Assembly (NCBI GenBank): GCA_900549235.1
Contig: URNT01000003.1
Span: 94,008-158,007 of the forward strand
Reading direction: 5' to 3'
DNA length: 64,000 nucleotides
Origin: an uncultured Clostridium sp.
Lineage (GTDB): Bacteria; Bacillota; Clostridia; Lachnospirales; Lachnospiraceae
A program made the position numbers and the translations under genes. The notes under the pieces are model-generated. The model saw only the letters and a program-made list of their open reading frames with translations, made no database searches and was not told the DNA's origin. This document shows positions 42,242 through 50,439 of the stretch, in pieces. Position 1 is the stretch's first letter. Each line of letters begins with the position of its first letter.

Positions 42242-43570
42242 TTAACGCACCAGGCAGGGCTTCTTCGGATTGAATTTCCAGCCTGGGATCAGATACTGCA
42301 TCACAATGGAGTCATCCCGTCCGCCCAGACAGTTGTCAAGGTAAAGCTGATGGGCTTTTTTGATCTGCTCCATATCTGCCTCGATTCCAAGGCCCGGCTT
42401 CTTTGGAACCTCCACGGAGCCGTCCTTGATCTGCAGGGGTTCCTTGGTCAGGCGTTCGATGCCCTCCTGCCAGATCCAGTGTGTATCCAGGGCATTGTAC
42501 TCGCCGGGAACGGCAGCACCTACCTGGGTGAACATAGCCAGGGAGATGTCAAAATGATTGTTGGAATGGCTGCCCCAGGTATATCCGAAGTCGTGGCACA
42601 TCTGAGCCACACGGACAGAACCGCTCATGGTCCAGAAATGGGGATCTGCCAGGATAATGTCCACAGCCTGGGACTCTAAGGAGTGGCCCACCTCTCTCCA
42701 GTCGGTGGCGATCATGTTTGTAGCGGTAGGGAAGCCGGTGCGGCGTCTGAACTCGCTCATAATCTCACGGCCTGAATAAACGCCCTCTGCGCCGCAGGGA
42801 TCCTCGCAGTAGGTCAGAATGCCCTGCATTCCCTTTACATACTCAACTGCCTCCTCTAACAGCCAGCCGCCGTTTGGATCCAGGTCGATTCTTGCGTCAG
42901 GAAATTCCTTTTTAAGGGCCCGGATCACATCCATCTCTTCATTGCCGGGGAGAACGCCGCCCTTCAGCTTGAAATCCTGGAAGCCGTATTTTTCCTTTGT
43001 GGCCTTTGCGAAGGCTACGATTTTTTCGGCGGTCAGGGCCTCTTCGTGACGGATCCGGTACCATTCGCAGTCAGCCTCCGGCTCCGCGTCATAAGGAAGG
43101 TCGGTCTTATTCCTGTCTCCTACAAAGAACAGGTAGCCAAGCATCCGCACCTTATCTCTCTGCTGTCCGTCTCCTAAAAGCTCACATACCGGAACACCCA
43201 GATACTTGCCTAAAAGATCCAGGCAGGGAGCCTCGATGGCGGTGATCACATGGACGCCGGTACGCAGATCAAAGGTCTGGTTTCCTCTTACATCTACCTC
43301 GCCCTTGGAATCCAGATATTTCTTTACCTTTAACAGAGTGCTCTTGTACTCGGAGATCTTTGTTCCCTCTACCAGGGGGATACATTCCTCCAGAGCCTTT
43401 GTAATCTTTTGTCCTCCAGGAACCTCGCCTACGCCCATTTCTCCGTTATCCGCGTAGAGAACCACAACATTTCTTGTAAAATAGGGTGCGTGGGCGCCGC
43501 TTAAATTCAGCTCCATACAGTCTTTTCCTGCAACGGGGTAAACTTCCATTTTTGTGATTGTTGGCGTCAT
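42242..43570 (-). CDS. gudD: Glucarate dehydratase
   Basis: This is an enolase-superfamily enzyme that dehydrates D-glucarate to 5-dehydro-4-deoxy-D-glucarate. At 442 residues it is typical. The family signatures are the KXK acid/base pair in FKLKGGV, metal ligands in DLDPNGGW and CEDPCG, and the His-Asp dyad region in GSHSNNHFDISLAMF. TNMIATDWRE is also conserved. It is read from its own promoter, divergent to a LysR regulator, and the next steps are encoded at 44709-46517. AGGAGG lies before the ATG. Confidence 0.93.
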   Translation of the reverse strand: MTPTITKMEVYPVAGKDCMELNLSGAHAPYFTRNVVVLYADNGEMGVGEVPGGQKITKALEECIPLVEGTKISEYKSTLLKVKKYLDSKGEVDVRGNQTFDLRTGVHVITAIEAPCLDLLGKYLGVPVCELLGDGQQRDKVRMLGYLFFVGDRNKTDLPYDAEPEADCEWYRIRHEEALTAEKIVAFAKATKEKYGFQDFKLKGGVLPGNEEMDVIRALKKEFPDARIDLDPNGGWLLEEAVEYVKGMQGILTYCEDPCGAEGVYSGREIMSEFRRRTGFPTATNMIATDWREVGHSLESQAVDIILADPHFWTMSGSVRVAQMCHDFGYTWGSHSNNHFDISLAMFTQVGAAVPGEYNALDTHWIWQEGIERLTKEPLQIKDGSVEVPKKPGLGIEADMEQIKKAHQLYLDNCLGGRDDSIVMQYLIPGWKFNPKKPCLVR

Positions 43571-43611
43571 TTTTATTCCTCCTGTTTGGTACGCGCTTTA
43601 TTTATGGTTTT

Positions 43612-43640
43612 ATTATAGCAGAGAGAGTTCGATAAGTAAA
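43612..43640 (-). promoter_or_regulatory. Sigma-A-type promoter of gudD
   Basis: A -35 box TTTACT (43635-43640, minus) and a perfect -10 box TATAAT (43612-43617) have 17-base spacing. The -35 box is one arm of the dyad at 43635-43662. Confidence 0.68.
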
Positions 43641-43662
43641 ATTACATATATTTAGGTTTACT
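43635..43662. promoter_or_regulatory. Dyad AGTAAA-N16-TTTACT, probable LysR operator
   Basis: The two arms are exact inverted copies, and each serves as the -35 box of one of the two divergent promoters. A LysR dimer or tetramer bound here could control both gudD and its own gene. Confidence 0.5.
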
Positions 43663-43685
43663 CTTAATCAAATTAATGGTAAAAT
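43657..43685 (+). promoter_or_regulatory. Promoter of the LysR-type regulator gene
   Basis: On plus the -35 box TTTACT (43657-43662) and the -10 box TAAAAT (43680-43685) are 17 bases apart. The start codon follows about 35 bases later. Confidence 0.58.
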
Positions 43686-43720
43686 AACAGGAAAATGAGA
43701 GTGGAAAAGGAGAAAGGCAT

Positions 43721-44629
43721 ATGGAAACACGACAGATTGAATATATTTTAAAGATTGCTGAGGAAAATAATATCACCCATGCGGCAGCAAAGCTTTTTAT
43801 CACCCAGTCGGCCCTGAACCAGCAGCTGATCAAGCTGGAGCAGGAGCTGGGCACTCCCCTGTTTCACCGCTCCCGCACCAACTGGCATCTGACAGAGGCT
43901 GGGGAGATCTACATCCAGAATGCCAAGGAGATGATGCGTTTAAAGCGGGAAACCTACCAGCGGATCCAGGATCTGTCTGACGGCCGTATCGGCCATCTCT
44001 CCGTAGGCTTTACCGCAGGCCGCGGCATCAATATGTTTACCCAGGCCTACGCCCGGTTCCACCAGGAATTTCCCAACATTATCGTAGAGCCTAAGGAGGG
44101 AAATGTAAAAAGTCTGCAAAAGCTCATCGCCCTGGGTGAAATCGACCTGGGCTTCCTTACTCTTACAGACTCCGATAAAACCGATGATATATATGAGGAT
44201 ATTTTTGATGAGGAGCTGTTTTTAGTGATTCCTGTGGGCCATCCCCTGGCAAAGGAGGCCGGGACGCCGGAGGGGGATTTCGGAACCCTAGATGTGTCCA
44301 TGCTCCGATATGAGCCCTTTGTGCTGATGGATAAGAAATCCACCATGCGGACCCTGGTGGACCGGATCTTTGCAGAGGCAGGGATCGTGCCCCAGGTGCT
44401 CTTTGACACAGGAAATAACCATACCATCATTTCCATGATCCGCTCCAACCTGTGCTGCGGAATCCTGCCCTATTATTATGTAAAGGATCTGGATCCCGGG
44501 GAAATGACCTGCTTTCATATTCCCTCTCATCCCACCTGGACCTTTGCCGCAAGCTATAAGAAGGGAAGTTATCTGAGCCTGGCAGCCAGAAGCTTTATCG
44601 ACCTTTTAAAAGAACAGTGGGGAAAATGA
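43721..44629 (+). CDS. LysR-family regulator, divergent from gudD
   Basis: This is a 302-residue regulator. The N-terminal winged helix has METRQIEYILKIAEENNITH, AAAKLFITQSALNQQLIKLE and LGTPLFHR. The rest is a periplasmic-binding-protein-like effector domain beginning HLSVGFTAGRG. It is the normal length. AAAGGAG precedes the ATG. It lies between gudD and the rest of the glucarate genes and is read in the opposite direction, so control by glucarate or a breakdown product is likely but not shown by sequence. Confidence 0.92.
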   Translation: METRQIEYILKIAEENNITHAAAKLFITQSALNQQLIKLEQELGTPLFHRSRTNWHLTEAGEIYIQNAKEMMRLKRETYQRIQDLSDGRIGHLSVGFTAGRGINMFTQAYARFHQEFPNIIVEPKEGNVKSLQKLIALGEIDLGFLTLTDSDKTDDIYEDIFDEELFLVIPVGHPLAKEAGTPEGDFGTLDVSMLRYEPFVLMDKKSTMRTLVDRIFAEAGIVPQVLFDTGNNHTIISMIRSNLCCGILPYYYVKDLDPGEMTCFHIPSHPTWTFAASYKKGSYLSLAARSFIDLLKEQWGK

Positions 44630-44648
44630 TGCCGGAAAGGCAGAAGAA

Positions 44649-44690
44649 GCCGGAGCCTTGTGTGGGGGACAAGACTCCGGCTCTCTCTTT
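44649..44690. terminator. Bidirectional terminator between LysR and aldolase genes
   Basis: A GCCGGAG...CTCCGGC hairpin with a CTTGT/ACAAG extension (44649-44681) lies between convergent genes. On plus TCTCTCTTTC follows; on minus the following sequence is less T-rich, so its main use may be for the LysR gene. Confidence 0.7.
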
Positions 44691-44708
44691 CTAAGTATGC
44701 CGGAAGGA

Positions 44709-45608
44709 TCAGATCAGTCCGGCTGTTTTCATCTCAGCCTTGATACGGTCAAGAACAGGACCCTCCGGGGTAGGAAGGTTTGGTGTGTAGGGCACGCCGA
44801 TCTGACGGCCTCTTAAATTTGCCATGTCCTTGGCGGCTACAGGGAAGCTGGCGCCGTCCATGGAAAGTCTGACAGGGTTTAATTTAAACTGTGCCTCTAA
44901 GGAGCCCTGAAGGTCTCCGGCTACGAATTTATTATACACATCTGTGATCAGCTCCGGCATAAAGTTGGCTGCGGTGCACACGCCGCCTACTGCGCCATGG
45001 CACATGGAAGCGTATAACAGGGTATCCTTGCCTCCAAATACCTTAAAGCCCACATCTCTTGTCCTGCGGATAAACTCGGCAGTTTGTGTGATGTCGCCGC
45101 TGGTATCCTTCATACCTACGATGTTTGGAACCTCATGGGCCAGACGGTCTACCAGTCCGGCAGACATGGTGTAGCCTACGCGGCCCGGATTGTTGTATAA
45201 AAGCACAGGAGTCTCAGGCACAGACTCTGCAACGGTCTTAAAATGAAGGAACAGCTCTGCCTCAGTTGGCTTTAAGAACATAGGCTGAAGGATGGATACA
45301 CCGGCTGCGCCGTTTTCTGCTGCCATTTTTGCCAAGCGGCAGCATTTTTTCGTGCTGATGGCTCCAATGCCGAAGTATACAGGCACACGTCCGGCGGCCT
45401 GATCCAGCATGATCTTTAAGCCCCGCTCCATCTCATCCTCTTCGATCACATAAAATTCGCCGTTGCTGCCAAAGGCCAGAATACCCAGAACTCCGCCCTC
45501 GATCACATAGTCGACCTGCTCTCTGAGCTTGGCCTCATCAATTCTCTCCTCTGCGTCAATGGGAGTCAGGATGGGAACGATGACACCCTTCATAAACTCT
45601 GTATTCAT
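44709..45608 (-). CDS. DapA-family lyase of the glucarate pathway
   Basis: This is a 299-residue class I lyase of the dihydrodipicolinate synthase/N-acetylneuraminate lyase superfamily. The carboxylate-binding loop is FGSNGEF, the catalytic Tyr lies in LLYNNPGR and the Schiff-base Lys in GMKDTSGD. Its neighbours suggest it acts on 5-dehydro-4-deoxyglucarate. Because the next gene is a tartronate-semialdehyde reductase, an aldolase giving pyruvate and tartronate semialdehyde fits better than the KdgD dehydratase that gives 2-oxoglutarate semialdehyde. The ATG at 45608 has AGGAG seven bases upstream; an ATG two codons earlier is too close to it. Confidence 0.8.
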   Translation of the reverse strand: MNTEFMKGVIVPILTPIDAEERIDEAKLREQVDYVIEGGVLGILAFGSNGEFYVIEEDEMERGLKIMLDQAAGRVPVYFGIGAISTKKCCRLAKMAAENGAAGVSILQPMFLKPTEAELFLHFKTVAESVPETPVLLYNNPGRVGYTMSAGLVDRLAHEVPNIVGMKDTSGDITQTAEFIRRTRDVGFKVFGGKDTLLYASMCHGAVGGVCTAANFMPELITDVYNKFVAGDLQGSLEAQFKLNPVRLSMDGASFPVAAKDMANLRGRQIGVPYTPNLPTPEGPVLDRIKAEMKTAGLI

Positions 45609-45632
45609 TTCCATTCTCCTCTTTCTGAAAGC

Positions 45633-46517
45633 TTATGACTCAACGGTTGTGTTAGCGATCTTCTCGTAGTATTTAACGATGCTGGAGTGGTCTTCCTTCT
45701 CATAGCCGTCTGCCTTTAAGCCCTGCATGATCTCCATCAGCTGTCCGGTTAACGGTACAGGGGAGCTGATTGCATGAGCGGCGTTCAAGGCGTTGTTCAG
45801 ATCCTTGATGTGCAGCTCAATACGGAAGCCTGGCTTGAAGTTTCTGGATAACATCATAGGAGCCTTTGCGTCCATAACAGTGGAGCCTGCCAGTCCGCCG
45901 CGGATTGCCTGATATACAAGCTCAGGATCGGTGCCTGCCTTCTTTGCAAAGGTCAGCGCCTCTGATACAGCAGCGATATTGACTGCAACAACGATCTGGT
46001 TTGCCAGCTTTGCAACATTACCGGAGCCCAGCTCGCCTACATATACAACAGAGCCAGCCATTACCATCAGCATATCATAATATTTGTCAAAAAGCTCTTT
46101 CTTTCCGCCTACCATAACAGACAGGGTTCCGTCAATGGCCTTTGGCTCGCCGCCGGATACAGGAGCGTCTAACATATCAATGCCCTTCTTTGCCAGCTCA
46201 GCGCCGATGGCCTTGCTCTCGGTTGGGTCGATGGAGCTCATATCGATCAGGACAGTGCCTTCCTTTGCGCCGTAAACAACGCCGTTCTCGCCTAATACAG
46301 CAGCCCGTACATGAGGAGAGTTTGGAACCATGGTGATGACAACCTCACACTGCTCTGCTACTTCCTTGCCGTTTGCAGCAGCTACAGCGCCGCAGCCAAC
46401 TACCTCATTTACTGCGTCCTGGTTAAAGTCGCAAACTACCAGCTCATAGCCTGCCTTTAATAAGTTCTTGCTCATTGGCTTTCCCATGATTCCTAATCCG
46501 ATGAAACCTACTTTCAT
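45633..46517 (-). CDS. garR: 2-hydroxy-3-oxopropionate (tartronate semialdehyde) reductase
   Basis: This is a 294-residue beta-hydroxyacid dehydrogenase that reduces tartronate semialdehyde to D-glycerate with NAD(P)H. It has the Rossmann GFIGLGIMGKPMSKNL, the substrate-binding DAPVSGGEPKA and the catalytic Lys in GSGNVAKLANQ. The C-terminal KDLNNAL is also typical. It leads the two-gene unit with the DapA-family lyase 24 bases further on. The PrpR-type regulator lies just upstream in the same direction, separated by a terminator and a repeat-rich region. CGGAGG precedes the ATG. Confidence 0.9.
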   Translation of the reverse strand: MKVGFIGLGIMGKPMSKNLLKAGYELVVCDFNQDAVNEVVGCGAVAAANGKEVAEQCEVVITMVPNSPHVRAAVLGENGVVYGAKEGTVLIDMSSIDPTESKAIGAELAKKGIDMLDAPVSGGEPKAIDGTLSVMVGGKKELFDKYYDMLMVMAGSVVYVGELGSGNVAKLANQIVVAVNIAAVSEALTFAKKAGTDPELVYQAIRGGLAGSTVMDAKAPMMLSRNFKPGFRIELHIKDLNNALNAAHAISSPVPLTGQLMEIMQGLKADGYEKEDHSSIVKYYEKIANTTVES

Positions 46518-46577
46518 TTTGAATACCTCCGTTTGTTTTATATGATTGAATTGCTTTGTTCCTTTGCTTATGACCCC

Positions 46578-46583
46578 ATTATA
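46578..46583 (-). promoter_or_regulatory. -10 box of the garR operon
   Basis: A perfect TATAAT on minus lies about 60 bases before garR. The -35 position reads TAGAAA, a weak match, so this promoter probably needs an activator. I see no sigma-54 -24/-12 element (GG-N10-GC) in the region. Confidence 0.55.
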
Positions 46584-46618
46584 GCGAGAGGAGGAAGGGA
46601 TTTCTATTGACAGGTTTC

Positions 46619-46652
46619 ATAAAAAAGGCGGCCTTTTCTGTACAGGCCGCCT
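46619..46652 (-). terminator. Terminator after the PrpR-type regulator gene
   Basis: Eight perfect GC-rich pairs (arms 46626-46633 and 46645-46652) are followed by a T6 run on minus. It separates the regulator from the garR operon. Confidence 0.9.
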
Positions 46653-46655
46653 AAT

Positions 46656-46724
46656 GTTTCAATATAAAATTTCAAACATGATTTTCTCGTTTCAAATATG
46701 TTTCAAATCAAAAGGAACGTTTCA
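46656..46724. repeat. Cluster of GTTTCA half-sites upstream of garR
   Basis: GTTTCA occurs on plus at 46656, 46689, 46700 and 46719, with a TTTCAAA variant at 46670. A further copy lies at 46614, past the terminator. The spacings of 11, 19 and 33 bases are close to whole helical turns for several pairs. The sites lie 75-145 bases upstream of the garR -10 box and are a candidate upstream activating sequence. Confidence 0.45.
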
Positions 46725-46748
46725 CTTGAAGGGCATTTAAGCCTTATC

Positions 46749-48620
46749 CTACGCTTCCTCAATGGAATACTGCTTCATCCTGCGCCACAGAGTTGCCTTG
46801 CTGATGCCAAGGTCAGCCGCAGTTTTTTCCCGGTTTCCCTGGTGCTTTGAGAGGGCCGCCAGGATCCTGGCTTTTTCCGGGCTGTCTGTTTCCGGCAGGC
46901 CGGGAGACAGGGGGTACAGCTCTGACAGAAGCCGGCTGATGCAGATCTCGTCGATACTCCGCTTCTGGGCGGTGAGGATCAGCCGCATAAGAAAGCTTTC
47001 CAGCTGGAGAAGATTTCCAGGCCAGGAAAAGGACCGGATGGCCTCTCTGGCTCCCTGGGTCAGCACATGGAACCGGGAATACCGTTCGCAGGCCAGCTTG
47101 ATATAAAGCTCTGTCAGTGCCTCCAGATCCTCAGGCCGTTCCCTTAAAGGGGGAACAGAAAGCACCAGACCGCTGAGCAGGTAGTAGAGATCCGGTCGGA
47201 AGCTTCCCACCTCCATCCTCTCTGCAAACTCCTCCGGCTTTAAGCTGGTGGAGCCTGTTATCCGGAGCTTAAAGGGCTTTGTGCCGGAAGGCTCCCAGTC
47301 CCCGGTGCGGAACCGGATCAGCTGGAACAGGCGGTACTGATTGGAAAGAGACAGCTCCTCTATATCCTCCAGCAGAAGACTTCCTCCCTGGAGCTGATAA
47401 ACCGCCCCCTTTTCTCCAAATATCTTATCCTTCTGTTCCTGGTCCGACAGCCCCCTGCAGGAAATGGCGGAAAATGGCCCTTCAGAAGCCGGGCTTTCGC
47501 TGTGGATGCATTCGGCCAGAAGCCGGGTCTCTGTCCCCGGTTCTCCAAACAGAAGAAGGGGCTGCTCCGCCTGGGCGTAAAGCCGGGCCAGATGGACACA
47601 GGACTCCATGGCAGGGGAGGCCTGGCACAGATCCTGGAAGCGGCCTCTGGCTCCTGGGATCCGCCCTTTTCCTTTTAAAGGCCGTTCCGTCTCTTTCTGT
47701 TCCTTTTGCCTTTTTACCTTATGGCAGGTGAGAATCGCCCCTTCCGTTTCATTTCCTACCTTAACAGGGGCAAGGATAGCAAATACTGAGGTCTGGCCTG
47801 CTTTTATAAAGGAAGCATAGCTTTCCTCCTCACCCTTTAGTATATGAGAAAATTTCTCACGGTTTACATCCGGGAAAATCTCACAGAAATATCTTCCTCT
47901 GACGGTATCCTTCTCCTCTTTTTCTCTGAGGATTTCTCTCATAACAGGATTCAGGGTAGTGATCCTTCCCTCACGATCGATATTCACAACTCCGTTAAAG
48001 GAATAATCAAGAAGAGCCTCGATCTGGGCATGGCTCCTCTTCTCTGCTCCCATGGCAAAGGCCATGCTTTCCGCCATAGAAAAGGCTGTGCGGAGGGAAT
48101 CCTCTGTAATAGATAAAAACAGGGAGGGAACGCCTGCCTCCTTGGCGGCGGCGATAGCCACATCTCCCCCGATCAGCAGATCCGCCCCGTCTGCAATGGC
48201 CTCCATGGCCTTGCTTTTAAGTTCTGACCCGGTATGGGCAAAATAGGTCCGCAGCTTGATGCCGTAGATGGTATCAAAATAGGTCATATCGCAGAACATA
48301 TTTTTAAAGCCTATTGCTGCGATAAAGGGGCGTTCCTTTTTCAGGATCTGCCTGGCCCTTACTACTAAAAGGGCCATCTCCTGGGCGGTGGCAGTGATCT
48401 CCACCACCGGCACATCAGTATACTGCTTGATCAGAGACGCCTGAAGGCCCCGGGCGATGAGAATGGTTGCTCCGGAGCTGATGGCATTTCTGGCCTCTGT
48501 GACCGTGTTTTCCGTCTGGATCACACGCATATCGCCAATGGCGTATTTTTTTTCCTGAAGGATGTTGTGGGCCAGGTATAGCATTTCTTCCCTGGGCACC
48601 AGAAGGGCGATTTTACTCAT
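46749..48620 (-). CDS. PrpR-N / PAS / degenerate AAA+ / Fis-type regulator
   Basis: This is a 623-residue regulator with four parts. An N-terminal PrpR-N sensory domain (about 1-190) has ATILIARGLQASLIKQYTDV-type sequence. A PAS domain lies around 200-310. An AAA+ domain (about 340-570) resembles the sigma-54 activators, and a Fis helix-turn-helix ends the protein (NREKTAADLGISKATLWRRM). In the AAA+ domain the Walker A reads GEPGTETR, lacking the Lys, the GAFTGA loop is deleted, and Walker B reads LLLEDIEEL. It is therefore unlikely to hydrolyse ATP or remodel sigma-54 polymerase. E. coli TyrR also lacks GAFTGA and acts on sigma-70 promoters. I chose the ATG at 48620, just past the upstream stop. 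Confidence 0.82.
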   Translation of the reverse strand: MSKIALLVPREEMLYLAHNILQEKKYAIGDMRVIQTENTVTEARNAISSGATILIARGLQASLIKQYTDVPVVEITATAQEMALLVVRARQILKKERPFIAAIGFKNMFCDMTYFDTIYGIKLRTYFAHTGSELKSKAMEAIADGADLLIGGDVAIAAAKEAGVPSLFLSITEDSLRTAFSMAESMAFAMGAEKRSHAQIEALLDYSFNGVVNIDREGRITTLNPVMREILREKEEKDTVRGRYFCEIFPDVNREKFSHILKGEEESYASFIKAGQTSVFAILAPVKVGNETEGAILTCHKVKRQKEQKETERPLKGKGRIPGARGRFQDLCQASPAMESCVHLARLYAQAEQPLLLFGEPGTETRLLAECIHSESPASEGPFSAISCRGLSDQEQKDKIFGEKGAVYQLQGGSLLLEDIEELSLSNQYRLFQLIRFRTGDWEPSGTKPFKLRITGSTSLKPEEFAERMEVGSFRPDLYYLLSGLVLSVPPLRERPEDLEALTELYIKLACERYSRFHVLTQGAREAIRSFSWPGNLLQLESFLMRLILTAQKRSIDEICISRLLSELYPLSPGLPETDSPEKARILAALSKHQGNREKTAADLGISKATLWRRMKQYSIEEA

Positions 48621-48627
48621 AATCGAA

Positions 48628-49506
48628 TTACGCTTTCTCAAGGCTTCTCTTTAACAGCTCCAGTCCTCCCAGGATAAGGGCTCCCAGAAGGAAAAAGGGG
48701 ATACTGAAGGTCTCCAGGCTCATAGGCGGCTGAGGTACGTCCAGGGTAGCCGGCCCCATGACAATGGCATAGAGAGAACCGGCCATCAGGCCGATGATGG
48801 CATAGATGGTCTGGGAACGGTAACGCTCCAGGCACAGCTTGATCAGCTTGATGATCCCCACGATTCCGGTGATGACGCCCAGGCCGAATATGACCAGCAC
48901 AGGGAAGTAGCTGAAATTCAGGTGTAAAAATTCCTTTATGGCTCCGATAATAGGCACATACAGGCCAAAGATCAGAAGCAGGGTGGACCCGGAAATGCCG
49001 GGAAGCACCATGGCGGTGATGGCAATCATGGCGGCAAAGAACACATAAAGGATCAGTCCCAGGGACAGATGCTCTGAGGAGATATTGATGCCCTGGCCGC
49101 TGCTCGGATTAAAGTAGGTAATGGAAAAGACCAGAATGAGCCCAATAAGGGAAAAAATAAGGTTTCCCAGGCGGCCCTTTATCACCTCCCTCTCCTCTCT
49201 TATCACCAAAGGAATGGCAAATAGGGTGAGTCCCACAAAAACAGAGCTGATCTGGTAAATATGGGACTCAAACAGGCTGGAAAGGATCAGAACGGACATA
49301 CAAAAGCCGATCACCCAGCCGATCCCCAGCTTTACAAGAAACAGAAAGGCCTCTTTGCGCTTCTTATGATCCTTTCCCATCAGATCATTCAGCGAATGGA
49401 TAAACTGGTCATAAAAGCCCAGCAGAAAAGCAATGGTTCCGCCGGATACCCCCGGCACACTGTCTGCCAGGGCCATGCAGAAACCTCTGATTGCATTTAA
49501 TAGCAT
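48628..49506 (-). CDS. DUF368 (PopT-like) undecaprenyl-phosphate transporter candidate
   Basis: This is a 292-residue membrane protein with about eight to ten helices. The duplicated family motif is clear: ADSVPGVSGGTIAFLLGFYD near the N-terminus and MVLPGISGSTLLLIFGLYVP in the second half. DUF368 proteins (PopT) were reported to return undecaprenyl phosphate across the membrane for envelope synthesis. That function is by family only. AGGAGG precedes the ATG. It ends a group that includes the lipoprotein and ClC genes and its stop overlaps the sequence just before the regulator start. Confidence 0.82.
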   Translation of the reverse strand: MLLNAIRGFCMALADSVPGVSGGTIAFLLGFYDQFIHSLNDLMGKDHKKRKEAFLFLVKLGIGWVIGFCMSVLILSSLFESHIYQISSVFVGLTLFAIPLVIREEREVIKGRLGNLIFSLIGLILVFSITYFNPSSGQGINISSEHLSLGLILYVFFAAMIAITAMVLPGISGSTLLLIFGLYVPIIGAIKEFLHLNFSYFPVLVIFGLGVITGIVGIIKLIKLCLERYRSQTIYAIIGLMAGSLYAIVMGPATLDVPQPPMSLETFSIPFFLLGALILGGLELLKRSLEKA

Positions 49507-49545
49507 GTATTATTTCCTCCTAGATAAGTTTGGTATGGGGATTGC

Positions 49546-49833
49546 TTATCTCCTGCTTACCGCCCGCCACCGGGCCTGCTGCTGTTCAAATTGCTCGTTG
49601 ATCCAGTCCACTCCCTTTGCGATGCCGTCGGCATCAAAGGAAAGGAGGAGGCTGGTGCGCTCCTCCTCTGGTGTGGCATCGTAGCCGTAGGGCTCAGGCC
49701 ATATGGTGACCAGGAGCTTTGGCCCCTCCTCCAGGTCTGTTTTTTCCATACGAAACCGCATTCCCTGATGACTTCCGGTGAATTTTTCTTTTTTTAAAAA
49801 CTGGATCGGCATAAAATCCTTAAGTTCTAGCAT
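49546..49833 (-). CDS. Small protein of unknown function
   Basis: I do not recognise this 95-residue protein. It is soluble-looking, with mixed strand and helix content: FTGSHQGMRFRMEKTDLEE, LVTIWPEPYGYDATPEEER and a helical C-terminus WINEQFEQQQARW. No signal peptide, TM segment or known motif is visible. It lies 13 bases after the lipoprotein gene and 39 bases before DUF368, so it is likely cotranscribed. A modest GGGAG precedes the ATG. Confidence 0.6.
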   Translation of the reverse strand: MLELKDFMPIQFLKKEKFTGSHQGMRFRMEKTDLEEGPKLLVTIWPEPYGYDATPEEERTSLLLSFDADGIAKGVDWINEQFEQQQARWRAVSRR

Positions 49834-49846
49834 ATGGCTCCCGTCC

Positions 49847-50425
49847 TTACTCTGCAGACGCAGCGGCTGTCTGAAGGGCAGCCTGGGTGATGGCTTCGTC
49901 GGTCATCTCATGGGAGGTGTACAGGGTATAGCTTGTCTCTCCCTGGCTCCAGGAAGCCAGGCGGCCATTGCTGTCGGTGGTCTTAATGAGGATTTCAGGT
50001 GTCCCATCCTCTCCGCCTGCGGTAAGTGTTTCCTCTTTAAAACGCTCAAAGATTCCGGCAAAATCCTCAGCCGTAACAGAGGCCCGGTAGGTATAGTCAA
50101 TGCCGTCTAAGGTAAAGCGCATATCGGCCACTGCCCCGCTGATGATAAAACAGGCAAGGTTTTCCGCTCCCTCCGGCGCAGCCATATGGATGCCGATTTC
50201 CTCAAAGGCCTCCGGCCCGCTTACCTCCTCCATGGGATTGGGAATCTCGTTTGGCTCTAAGGCTTCAGTCTCTGCCTGGGAGCTTTCTTCTGTCTGTACG
50301 GTTTCTGTCTGGGCTGCAGTGGTTTCCCCGCTGCTGCTGCCGGATGAACCGCAGCCGCCCAGAACGCCTGCTGTAAGAGATGCAGCCATAACAAAGGCGG
50401 CTGCTACTTTATAATGTTTCCTCAT
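49847..50425 (-). CDS. Secreted lipoprotein of unknown function
   Basis: This is a 192-residue lipoprotein. The signal peptide starts MRKHYKVAAAFVMAASL and ends in a lipobox LGGC. A Ser/Gly/Thr/Glu-rich linker follows (about 24-70), then a compact domain with FIISGAVADMRFTLDGIDYTY and WSQGETSYTLYTSHEMTDEAI. I know similar small lipoproteins from Clostridia but no function. The open frame extends to 50722, though only the ATG at 50425 has AGGAGG and a signal peptide. It follows the ClC gene by 14 bases. Confidence 0.75.
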   Translation of the reverse strand: MRKHYKVAAAFVMAASLTAGVLGGCGSSGSSSGETTAAQTETVQTEESSQAETEALEPNEIPNPMEEVSGPEAFEEIGIHMAAPEGAENLACFIISGAVADMRFTLDGIDYTYRASVTAEDFAGIFERFKEETLTAGGEDGTPEILIKTTDSNGRLASWSQGETSYTLYTSHEMTDEAITQAALQTAAASAE

Positions 50426-50439
50426 CAATGTTCCTCCTG

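Noticed and set aside
46518..46660. Sigma-54 promoter for garR
   Set aside because: No GG-N10-GC element is present; a sigma-A type TATAAT is.
47279..47731. 150-codon plus-strand open frame opposite the PrpR-type regulator
   Set aside because: The Pro/Gly/Arg-rich translation is typical of an antisense shadow and the minus-strand gene is clear.
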